Below, one piece after another: positions 8,847-16,425 of a stretch of DNA of 64,000 nucleotides. A program made the translations under genes and the position numbers. Numbering within the stretch: position 1 is the stretch's first letter; each line of letters opens with the position of its first letter. Source of the stretch: Flavobacterium collinsii (GTDB taxonomy: Bacteria > Bacteroidota > Bacteroidia > Flavobacteriales > Flavobacteriaceae); the NCBI RefSeq assembly GCF_902804485.1, contig NZ_CADCST010000100.1, positions 1 to 64,000 on the forward strand, in the 5' to 3' direction. The notes under the pieces are model-generated. The model was not told the origin of the DNA, ran no database searches, and saw nothing but the letters and a program-made list of their open reading frames with translations.

Positions 8847-10370
8847 ATGAAACAAAAATTCTATTCCGGTAAAAACAACATCGTATTGATTGCCATCTGC
8901 CTCGCCAATTTAATGTTTTCTCTTGAAATTTCAAGTGTGCCTGTACTGTTACCAACGCTTGAAAAAGTACTGAGTGCCAACCTCAAAGACATGCAATGGA
9001 TTATGAATATCTATACCATAGGCTGCACCACTGTTTTAATGGCTGCCGGTACGTTGGCAGATCGATACGGGCGAAAACGGATTCTTATGATTACCATCAT
9101 TTTATTCGGAATCTCGTCCTTAATTTGTGGCTTGGCCCAAAATGTAGTTTTATTAATAATAAGCCGTTTTTTTCAAGGAATAAGCGGAGGCGCAATGCTG
9201 ATCTGTCAGGTTGCCACATTATCACATCAATTTCAGGCAGGCAAAGAACGCAGCAGGGCTTTTAGTCTCTGGGGAATTATTCTTGGTATCGGATTAGGTT
9301 TTGGCCCTATAATTGGCGGGACAATACTGGCCATATTATCCTGGAAATGGATATTTTTAATACATTTTCCAATAGCCATTCTTGCTGCGATTCTTGTTTA
9401 CGGTTATGTAGATGAATCTAAAGATCCTGATGCAAAAAAAATAGACCTCTGGGGTATGATTACCTTATCTGTTGCCGTTTTTGGGTTAACTTACTTTATT
9501 ACACAGGGACCAGATCTTGGTTTTACAAGTTCTACTGCTTTGGGTGTTATAGCAATTGCAATACTAAGCTTTATTACATTTATTGGGATCGAAAAAACAA
9601 ATCCTTATCCTATGTTTGATTTTTCGGTATTTAAAATACGTGAGTTTTCTGGCGCCATTCTTGGTTCTATAGGTATGAATTTTAGTTTTTGGCCCTTTAT
9701 AATTTATTTACCTATTTATTTCCAAAGCTATCTGAACTACGATGTTGTAGCTGTTGGTCTTTCTCTACTCGCCTATACGCTGCCAACATTGGTCATTCCT
9801 CCTTTTGCAGAATATCTCTCTTCCAGATTCCGTTCTGGAATTGTAATTCCCCTAGGTTTGTTTGTGATAGGGCTGGGTTTTATCCTTATGAAATATGGCT
9901 GTAGTGCAGAAGATGCAAGCTGGCTGACCATGCTTCCTGGATCTTTACTGGCCGGTATTGGATTAGGACTAACAAACACACCGGTTACTAATACCACTAC
10001 AGGCTCAGTTTCCGCAAACCGTTCCGGCATGGCATCAGGAATAGACATGAGTGCCAGATTAATCACTTTATCTATTAATATTGCCTTGATGGGCTTTATT
10101 CTGGTAAACGGAATTTTCTCTTCTTTAAAGACTGCCTTTTCGGGAGTTGCAGATCAAAAAACACTGCATGCTATTGCTGAAACAATAACCGTAGGTAACT
10201 TTTCTTCTCATAATCAATACCATACATTAGATTTTTCACCATCTATTTTACGCTCAGCTCTTTCCTATGGCTTTGAGATGGTTTTATTGTATGGAGGAAT
10301 TGGCGTTTGGATTTTAGCTTTTATGAGTTTCATGCTATTTAATCCGGTAAAACAAAAAAGGAATATCTAA
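8847..10370 (+). CDS. MFS transporter, DHA2 (EmrB/QacA-like) family
   Basis: A 507-residue membrane protein with about 14 predicted hydrophobic segments, as expected for DHA2 proton-driven drug exporters. The loop 2-3 motif is GTLADRYGRKRIL, and motif C-like glycines appear in WGIILGIGLGFGPIIGG. DHA2 members expel drugs or other amphiphiles, and the divergent AraC regulator suggests inducible expression. The start is ATG 8847; a TTG 21 bases upstream overlaps the -7 box. It ends 11 bases before the convergent nuclease gene. The substrate is not predictable. Confidence 0.88.
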   Translation: MKQKFYSGKNNIVLIAICLANLMFSLEISSVPVLLPTLEKVLSANLKDMQWIMNIYTIGCTTVLMAAGTLADRYGRKRILMITIILFGISSLICGLAQNVVLLIISRFFQGISGGAMLICQVATLSHQFQAGKERSRAFSLWGIILGIGLGFGPIIGGTILAILSWKWIFLIHFPIAILAAILVYGYVDESKDPDAKKIDLWGMITLSVAVFGLTYFITQGPDLGFTSSTALGVIAIAILSFITFIGIEKTNPYPMFDFSVFKIREFSGAILGSIGMNFSFWPFIIYLPIYFQSYLNYDVVAVGLSLLAYTLPTLVIPPFAEYLSSRFRSGIVIPLGLFVIGLGFILMKYGCSAEDASWLTMLPGSLLAGIGLGLTNTPVTNTTTGSVSANRSGMASGIDMSARLITLSINIALMGFILVNGIFSSLKTAFSGVADQKTLHAIAETITVGNFSSHNQYHTLDFSPSILRSALSYGFEMVLLYGGIGVWILAFMSFMLFNPVKQKRNI

Positions 10371-10381
10371 TATTCCGTGAT

Positions 10382-11164
10382 TTAGAAATCTTTGCTATTT
10401 GACAGATTCTTCACATTCGCAAAGAAATCAATTCCGGTCATTTTCTCAAGAGTTTCAATCGGAACTACAAAATCATAAAGTGACTTATCGCTATCCTTAT
10501 TCGGAACCAAAAAAGCGATTACCTTATGCTCTTTTCCGGTTTTAGTTAAAATGATTTTATAAAAATATTTAGGAACAGCGACCTTTTCTGTTCCTATTTT
10601 TTTGTCCGAATCTTTCAAAATTCCGCCTGTCACAACATAAATATCGTTGTACTTTTCAGCCCAGTAACGTGTTTTTTGTTCCAATCTGTTCCAGATTCCG
10701 CTATTGAAATCGTGATCCTGAGGCGAAATATTTGAGGTATAAAATGTATCGTTATAAGCACTCTCGTTAAACTCCATATCTCCGGCCGGGCAAAGATGCC
10801 CTTTATCATAACCTGACTTTTTATAATTCCTCCAATCGGCAGAACCCGTTGTCACTTTTGGGTCTTCAATAAAATAAGGACGTTTATAGTCGGCATTTTT
10901 TAAATATTCCTTTTTTAATTCATAAGCAACCCACTCTGCCTGTTCGAATTTTTCATTGTAGGACAGGGTGTAGTATTTGTGCTTTACAATTTGTTTGGTG
11001 GTAGAAGTTGGCAAATACGCAACTGTGAATATAGAATCTGTACTACTTTGGTTTGCAACAAACGGGGCCTGCTGCTGCTGAGGCAATTTTTCACTTTCGT
11101 TGCTTTCTTTTTTACACGAAAACAATACCAATCCCAATACACCCCAAACGATATAGTTTTTCAT
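10382..11164 (-). CDS. DNA/RNA non-specific endonuclease (NUC1 family) lipoprotein
   Basis: A 260-residue exported nuclease of the beta-beta-alpha metal family. A lipoprotein signal (LVLFSCKKES, Cys at about 17) places it at the envelope. The active-site motif is YDKGHLCPAGDM, where the family norm is DRGH; the His base is present. The metal-site Asn lies in NDTFYTSNISPQ, followed by FNSGIWNRLE. It probably degrades extracellular nucleic acid for nutrients or to reduce DNA viscosity. It is convergent with the exporter gene and separated from the upstream protease gene by a strong terminator, so it is probably transcribed alone. Confidence 0.9.
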   Translation of the reverse strand: MKNYIVWGVLGLVLFSCKKESNESEKLPQQQQAPFVANQSSTDSIFTVAYLPTSTTKQIVKHKYYTLSYNEKFEQAEWVAYELKKEYLKNADYKRPYFIEDPKVTTGSADWRNYKKSGYDKGHLCPAGDMEFNESAYNDTFYTSNISPQDHDFNSGIWNRLEQKTRYWAEKYNDIYVVTGGILKDSDKKIGTEKVAVPKYFYKIILTKTGKEHKVIAFLVPNKDSDKSLYDFVVPIETLEKMTGIDFFANVKNLSNSKDF

Positions 11165-11208
11165 TTTTCTTCAATATTTAGTTGCTAAGAAGCCTGTTAA
11201 ATTACAAA

Positions 11209-11244
11209 AAAACGCTCCAAAAAATATACTTTTTGGAGCGTTTT
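11209..11244 (-). terminator. Terminator after the tail-specific protease gene
   Basis: A perfect 15-base stem (AAAACGCTCCAAAAA at 11209-11223 with its complement at 11230-11244) around a six-base loop. On the minus strand it follows the protease gene and ends in a T-run. Confidence 0.85.
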
Positions 11245-11269
11245 CTTAACAAATTAATCCTTTAAGAAA

Positions 11270-13432
11270 TTAAGATTTCACTAATTTATCCCTTTTGATT
11301 TTAGTGGTGTTAGTATTTTTTACCACACTTTTAACTTGTAAATCATCTAAAACATTCAATGCTTCTTCAACATAAACATCTTTCGATAGTGCCTGATGCC
11401 AAGCATCTCTTTTTTCTTTTAGCGTTGCATCGCTTTTCATTTCAAGCTCTTCGTAAGGCAATGATTTAAAAACCAGACTATTTTTATAATCAGAAATTGG
11501 TTTGTATTTTTTACCTTCATTCTCTACCTGCTCCTGAGTAGCTTTGAAACTTTTGATATTTAAGCTATAAGTATTCTCTTTATTCTTAACATCAATCCAT
11601 TTCGCATTGTCTTCAATTAATTTAAATTGCGCATTTTGAGCAATTCTGTTTCTACTACTTTCAATTGCTTTGTTGAAATTTCCATTTGAATGCCATGTAC
11701 TGTAATCAGCCGGATCTATTTTATCCCACGGCATCGCATTGTCAATATCACGCTCTCCCATTTTTAAGTAAGCATAACGATCCGGCATTACCACATCACT
11801 ATGAACTCCTTCTAACTGAGTTGAACCTCCATTGATTCTGTAAAACTTTTGTCCTGTAATTTTCAAAGCACCCAGATCTCCATAATTTGCGTTACGCACA
11901 AACTGATTTAAATCCAGTACATTTTGAACAGTTCCTTTTCCATAGGTTTGTTTACTACCAATGATCACTCCACGTTTGTAATCCTGAATTGCAGCAGCTA
12001 AAATTTCTGAAGCCGAAGCCGAGAAGCTGTTTACCATGATTACTAATGGACCGTCCCACTCGACTTTTTTATCTTTGTCGTATAGCACTTCTTTCTTTTT
12101 TCCTGCCGATTTTACCTGAACGATTGGTCCTTCTTCAATAAACAATCCGGCAATATCAACTACAGTTGATAAAGATCCACCTCCATCGTCACGCACATCA
12201 AGTACGATACCATTTATATCTTCTTTTTTAAGCCTTTCGACTTCAAGAGCAATGTCTTTCCCGGCATCACGACCGTCTTTATTTTCAAAATCAATATAAA
12301 ATTTAGGTAAATAGATTACACCGTATTTCAATCCGTTTCTTTCTACAATACTCGATTTAGCGTACGTTTCTTCAATTTCAACTACATCTCTTATTATAGA
12401 AATTATCTTAATAGAACCGTCTACTTTCTTAACAGTAAGTTTAACCTCTGTTCCTTTGTGTCCTTTAATTTTTTTCACAACATCATCCAAACGCATTCCA
12501 ACAACATCTACAGGTTCTTCATTTCCTTGTGCAACTTTCAAAATTAAATCTCCAGCTTCAAGCTGTTTTCCTTTCCATGCCGGACCTCCGGAAATTAACT
12601 CATCAATTTGAGTAAAATCATTTTTCTTTGTCAGTCTTGCACCAATACCTTCTAATTTCCCACTGATGTTAACATCAAAACGATCTTTATCTTCCGGAGC
12701 AAAATAACTGGTATGCGGATCAAAACGCGTCATTATTGAGTTTACATATACCGAAAACCAATCTTCCTTATTCAGATCTTTAATCAAACTAAAGTTGTCA
12801 TCTAAAGATTTTAATGAACTTTCACGAGTTTCTTTTTCTAAAGTTTCAAAAGTTTTGTCCTTATAATTAGGATCTGTTTTCTTTTTATCTTCTTCTAATT
12901 TTTGTTTGGTTACCAACGAAGAAAGGGTAGACAATTTAATTTGTTTTCTCCATCTTTCGTTAATCTCTGTTGTGTTTTTTGCATACGGCAGTTTATCGTA
13001 ATCTGCATTAAAAGTTTCATCCACATCATAGTTGAAAGGCTGCGCTAAAATAGTCTTGTAACGTTTTTTACTTTCTTCCATTCGTTTCATCAATCTTGTA
13101 TAGGTAAGATTGAAAAACGTTAAATCCTTATTCAAAAACTGATCGTCTAATTGCAACTCATATTGTTTGAATTCATCAATATCAGACTGCAAAAAGAATC
13201 TCTTTGAAGGATCTAATGCTTCGATATAATCTTTAAAAATTCCTTTAGAAAACTCGTCATTTATTTCTGCCGGACTGTAATGTCCTTTTTCAATAACAAA
13301 TGCTAATAATTCCAAAAGTGTTTTATCTCTATTCGGGTCCGGATCTACTGATTTGTCTGCATTTATCTTAAAAGCAAACAAAGTCAATGACAAGCATAAT
13401 ACGGCTATAAGTATTTTATAATTTCTTTTCAT
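11270..13432 (-). CDS. Carboxy-terminal processing protease (Prc/Tsp, S41 family)
   Basis: A 720-residue exported serine protease that degrades or trims periplasmic proteins from their C-terminus. It has a signal segment (YKILIAVLCLSLTLFAF), an N-terminal helical domain, a PDZ domain at about 240-330 (GIGARLTKKNDFTQIDELI, AGDLILKVAQG), and the S41 protease core with LDVRDDGGGS, catalytic Ser in NSFSASASEILAAA and catalytic Lys in GSKQTYGKGTVQ. A DUF3340-like C-terminal extension follows, as in the long Tsp/Prc form. I chose ATG 13432, directly before the signal peptide; an in-frame ATG at 13456 adds eight residues. It has a terminator downstream and is divergent from surE. Confidence 0.94.
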   Translation of the reverse strand: MKRNYKILIAVLCLSLTLFAFKINADKSVDPDPNRDKTLLELLAFVIEKGHYSPAEINDEFSKGIFKDYIEALDPSKRFFLQSDIDEFKQYELQLDDQFLNKDLTFFNLTYTRLMKRMEESKKRYKTILAQPFNYDVDETFNADYDKLPYAKNTTEINERWRKQIKLSTLSSLVTKQKLEEDKKKTDPNYKDKTFETLEKETRESSLKSLDDNFSLIKDLNKEDWFSVYVNSIMTRFDPHTSYFAPEDKDRFDVNISGKLEGIGARLTKKNDFTQIDELISGGPAWKGKQLEAGDLILKVAQGNEEPVDVVGMRLDDVVKKIKGHKGTEVKLTVKKVDGSIKIISIIRDVVEIEETYAKSSIVERNGLKYGVIYLPKFYIDFENKDGRDAGKDIALEVERLKKEDINGIVLDVRDDGGGSLSTVVDIAGLFIEEGPIVQVKSAGKKKEVLYDKDKKVEWDGPLVIMVNSFSASASEILAAAIQDYKRGVIIGSKQTYGKGTVQNVLDLNQFVRNANYGDLGALKITGQKFYRINGGSTQLEGVHSDVVMPDRYAYLKMGERDIDNAMPWDKIDPADYSTWHSNGNFNKAIESSRNRIAQNAQFKLIEDNAKWIDVKNKENTYSLNIKSFKATQEQVENEGKKYKPISDYKNSLVFKSLPYEELEMKSDATLKEKRDAWHQALSKDVYVEEALNVLDDLQVKSVVKNTNTTKIKRDKLVKS

Positions 13433-13613
13433 AAACTTAATAATAGCATTCATCAAATTTTTTAATCTAAGTTACGGTAAAAACTGTGCCAACAAAGCCA
13501 AGCCCGCTATAATTTTTTGTTAAAGATATAAAAATGTTTGATGCACAAAAATCTTCTTTAAATTAGTTGACAAATTTTGTTTTATTTGTTCGCATTCTAC
13601 CAAAATCTGTCAC

Positions 13614-13621
13614 TACATTTG
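13614..13621 (+). promoter_or_regulatory. Candidate -7 box of surE
   Basis: TACATTTG matches TAnnTTTG and lies 33 bases before the surE ATG. The closest TTG (13586-13588) is 25 bases upstream, two longer than usual. Confidence 0.5.
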
Positions 13622-13654
13622 CTTAATACCCTTATATAACATTACAATTTTAGC

Positions 13655-14434
13655 ATGAAAAATGAGAAACCTCTAATATTAGTTACCAATGATGATGGCA
13701 TTTTAGCTCCCGGAATCAGGGCTTTAATAAGTGTGATGGAAACGATTGGCGAAGTAGTGGTGGTCGCACCGGACAAACCTCAGAGTGCCATGGGGCATGC
13801 CATTACAATAAACAATACGCTGTTTCTTGACAAAATTTCTAAAGGAGAAGATGCTGTAACAGAATACAGCTGTTCGGGAACTCCTGTAGACTGCGTTAAA
13901 CTGGCCGTAAATGAAATTTTAAAAAGAAAACCGGACTTGTGCGTTTCCGGAATTAATCACGGATCGAACTCTTCTATTAATGTGATTTATTCAGGTACTA
14001 TGAGCGCTGCTGTAGAGGCTGGAATAGAGGGGATTCAGGCAATAGGTTTTTCTTTACTGGATTTTGACTGGAACGCTGATTTTGAACAGATCAAGTCATT
14101 CGTTAAAAAGATTACTTTACAAACTCTCGAAAACAAACTACCTCCCGGAGTCGTTTTAAATGTGAACTTTCCAAAGTTAAAAGAAGAGGAAATTAAAGGA
14201 ATAAAAGTTTGTCGTCAGGCAAAAGCCTACTACGCGCAAAAGTTTGACAAAAGACAAACTCCATTCGGGAAAGATTATTACTGGCTTACCGGAAAATTCA
14301 CCAACGAAGATCAGGGTGAAGATACCGATGAATGGGCTTTAGAAAACGGATATATTTCGGTTGTTCCTGTACAGTTTGATTTAACTGCACACCATGCCAT
14401 GCAACAACTTAACACCTGGAAATTAAACGAATAA
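13655..14434 (+). CDS. surE: 5'/3'-nucleotidase SurE
   Basis: A 259-residue metal-dependent phosphatase acting on nucleoside 5'- and 3'-monophosphates, linked to stationary-phase survival. It shows the SurE metal site ILVTNDDGILAPG (adjacent Asp pair), a Ser/Asn ligand region (KPQSAMGHAITI), CSGTPVDCVKLA, and GINHGSNSSINVIYSGTMSAAVEA. The length is normal. It is followed by a broken small membrane gene and then lpxB, a neighbourhood placing it in a conserved envelope/housekeeping cluster. Confidence 0.96.
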   Translation: MKNEKPLILVTNDDGILAPGIRALISVMETIGEVVVVAPDKPQSAMGHAITINNTLFLDKISKGEDAVTEYSCSGTPVDCVKLAVNEILKRKPDLCVSGINHGSNSSINVIYSGTMSAAVEAGIEGIQAIGFSLLDFDWNADFEQIKSFVKKITLQTLENKLPPGVVLNVNFPKLKEEEIKGIKVCRQAKAYYAQKFDKRQTPFGKDYYWLTGKFTNEDQGEDTDEWALENGYISVVPVQFDLTAHHAMQQLNTWKLNE

Positions 14435-14440
14435 AGACAT

Positions 14441-14694
14441 GATTACGGTTTTATAACCGGAATTTTTACTGCTCTACTGGGAAGCTTTTTATTTGTTTCG
14501 TTCTTTACAAAATTTGATATTTTAACCAGAATTCAAACGATCAGACAACAAGGATATTCTGGAAAGTAATTACATTCGGAACGATTCTAAATCTGGCCGT
14601 GTTTGGTATTTTTCTAAAAACAAACCGGGAATTTATGACTAGAGGCTTTGTTTTAGCTGTCATTGTTCTGGCGATTTCAACTTTGTTTATTTAA
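14441..14694 (+). pseudogene. Frameshifted small membrane protein gene
   Basis: Two adjoining frames together encode about 85 residues of a protein with several hydrophobic segments. The first part (14441-14566) reads DYGFITGIFTALLGSFLFV and ends at TAA 14567-14569. The second part continues one base back (14566-14694) as VITFGTILNLAVFGIFLKT and ends in LAISTLFI and TAA. The two halves join smoothly if one base is restored near GGAAAG at 14561-14566. The first frame also has no ATG before it; an ATG at 14439 is out of frame. I do not recognise the family. Codon use is coding-like throughout, so this is a recent inactivation or a sequencing error. Confidence 0.65.
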
Positions 14695-14698
14695 ATCT

Positions 14699-14706
14699 TA
14701 TCTTTG
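14699..14706 (+). promoter_or_regulatory. Candidate -7 box of lpxB
   Basis: TATCTTTG matches TAnnTTTG 56 bases before the lpxB ATG. The nearest TTTG (14682-14685) is too close (13 bases) to be a standard -33 element, so the call rests on the -7 box. Confidence 0.45.
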
Positions 14707-14762
14707 TCCTGCAAAAATTCTTCTGTGTGTAAAGTTGAAAACACACTTTCAAAAAAATCGAT

Positions 14763-15881
14763 ATGAAATACTACATAATAGCTGGTGAAGCGTCCGGAGA
14801 TTTACACGGTTCTAATTTAATGAAAGCATTGTACGAGGAAGATCCTCAGGCAGAAATTAGATTTTGGGGCGGTGATTTAATGCAAAAAGCCGGTGGAACT
14901 CTGGTAAAACATTACCGTGAACTGGCTTTCATGGGATTTGTTGAAGTTCTTTTCAATTTGAAAACGATTTTAAACAATATTAAAATTTGCAAAAAAGACA
15001 TTACAGCTTTCAAACCTGATGTTCTGATTTTCATAGACTACCCGGGTTTTAATATGCGTATTGCCAAATGGGCCAAAGCTTTAAATTACAAAACTCATTA
15101 TTATATTTCACCGCAAATCTGGGCGTGGAAAGAAAATCGTATTAAGGCAATCAAACAAGATATCGACAAGATGTTTGTAATCTTACCTTTCGAGAAAAGC
15201 TTTTACGAAGACAAACATCATTTTCCAGTCGATTTTGTGGGACATCCTTTAATTGATGCTATTCAAAATCAGCCTTCCTTTGATGAAACGATTTTCAGAA
15301 AAGAAAACCAATTGGGAGAAAAACCCATTATAGCAGTGCTACCCGGAAGCCGTCAACAGGAAATTACAAAAATGTTGAGCGTTATGCTTAGTGTGGTTGA
15401 TGACTTTCAGGATTATGAATTTGTAATTGCAGGTGCTCCAAGCCAGGATTTTGAGTTTTATCAGCAATTCATCAGCAATAAAAACATCAAATTTATTTCG
15501 AACAAAACTTACGATTTGTTGCGCTCTTCAACGGCAGCTCTGGTAACCTCCGGAACAGCTACTCTGGAAACAGCCCTTTTTAAAGTTCCTGAAGTCGTTT
15601 GTTACAAAGGAAGTGCGATTTCCTATCAGATTGCAAAACGCATCATTACGCTAAAATACATTTCGCTTGTTAATTTAATTATGGATGAAGAAGTGGTTAC
15701 AGAATTAATTCAAAGTGAGTGCAACACCAAACGAATTAAAGAAGAATTACACAAATTGCTAACACCTGATTATCGCGAGAAATTACTAAAAAATTATGAC
15801 ATTCTGGAGCAAAAACTAGGTGGAATAGGTGCCAGTAAAAAAACGGCAAAACTTATTGTTGCTGACTTAAAACACATTTAA
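14763..15881 (+). CDS. lpxB: Lipid-A-disaccharide synthase LpxB
   Basis: A 372-residue GT19 glycosyltransferase joining UDP-2,3-diacylglucosamine and lipid X to make the lipid A disaccharide at the inner face of the inner membrane. Diagnostic motifs are AGEASGDLHGSNLM at the N-terminus, FIDYPGFNMRIAKW, YYISPQIWAWKENR, FVGHPLIDAI, LPGSRQQEI and SGTATLETALF. The length matches the family. It is followed 12 bases later by an NlpC/P60 lipoprotein gene, so the two are probably cotranscribed. Confidence 0.97.
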   Translation: MKYYIIAGEASGDLHGSNLMKALYEEDPQAEIRFWGGDLMQKAGGTLVKHYRELAFMGFVEVLFNLKTILNNIKICKKDITAFKPDVLIFIDYPGFNMRIAKWAKALNYKTHYYISPQIWAWKENRIKAIKQDIDKMFVILPFEKSFYEDKHHFPVDFVGHPLIDAIQNQPSFDETIFRKENQLGEKPIIAVLPGSRQQEITKMLSVMLSVVDDFQDYEFVIAGAPSQDFEFYQQFISNKNIKFISNKTYDLLRSSTAALVTSGTATLETALFKVPEVVCYKGSAISYQIAKRIITLKYISLVNLIMDEEVVTELIQSECNTKRIKEELHKLLTPDYREKLLKNYDILEQKLGGIGASKKTAKLIVADLKHI

Positions 15882-15893
15882 ATATTTTTTGAT

Positions 15894-16379
15894 TTGAAAA
15901 AAGCAACTCTTTTAATTCTCGTCATCGTCCTTTTCGCTTCTTGTAAATCGGCTTCAACAGCGGTAAGCAATAAGGAATCGAAGCGCGAAAACAGGTATAC
16001 TGTAACTCATTTGATTGAGCACGCAACAGACAATATTGGAGTACGATATAAAACAGGCGGTACGACAAAAAATGGCTATGACTGCTCTGGATTGGTGTTT
16101 ACTACTTTTGAATCAGAAAACATAAAACTACCCAGAAACTCTTTTGAACAAGCCAAGGTAGGCAGAATTATTAAATTTAATGATGCCCGAAAAGGCGATC
16201 TTATTTTTTTTAAAACAAATAGAAGCAAACAGATCAATCATGTCGGACTGATTGTAGAAGTAAAGTCAGACGAAATCAAATTTGTTCATTCTTCCACTTC
16301 AAAAGGAGTAATCATTTCATCAACCAAAGAAGCTTATTACCAAAATTCATTTACCCAAATCAACAGAGTAATCGAATAA
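15894..16379 (+). CDS. C40 (NlpC/P60) family murein endopeptidase lipoprotein
   Basis: A 161-residue cell-wall hydrolase. It starts with TTG (MKKATLLIL), the only start that keeps the lipoprotein signal (VLFASCKSAS, Cys at about 17). The NlpC/P60 domain carries the catalytic Cys in NGYDCSGLVFTTF, the His in KQINHVGLIVEV and a downstream polar residue in FVHSSTSKGV. It probably cleaves the D-Glu to diaminopimelate bond of peptidoglycan stems at the outer membrane or periplasm. It lies 12 bases after lpxB. Confidence 0.93.
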   Translation: MKKATLLILVIVLFASCKSASTAVSNKESKRENRYTVTHLIEHATDNIGVRYKTGGTTKNGYDCSGLVFTTFESENIKLPRNSFEQAKVGRIIKFNDARKGDLIFFKTNRSKQINHVGLIVEVKSDEIKFVHSSTSKGVIISSTKEAYYQNSFTQINRVIE

Positions 16380-16413
16380 ATAAATTATATTCTTTTTCTT
16401 ACAAATAATTTAA

Positions 16414-16421
16414 TACTTTTG
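16414..16421 (+). promoter_or_regulatory. Candidate -7 box of the comEC-like gene
   Basis: TACTTTTG matches TAnnTTTG and is followed by ATTC and then the ATG at 16426. This would make the transcript leaderless. No TTG lies at the standard -33 distance. Confidence 0.4.
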
Positions 16422-16425
16422 ATTC

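Noticed and set aside
14439-14456. Short ORF from ATG 14439
   Set aside because: It ends after five codons and is out of frame with the membrane-protein sequence.
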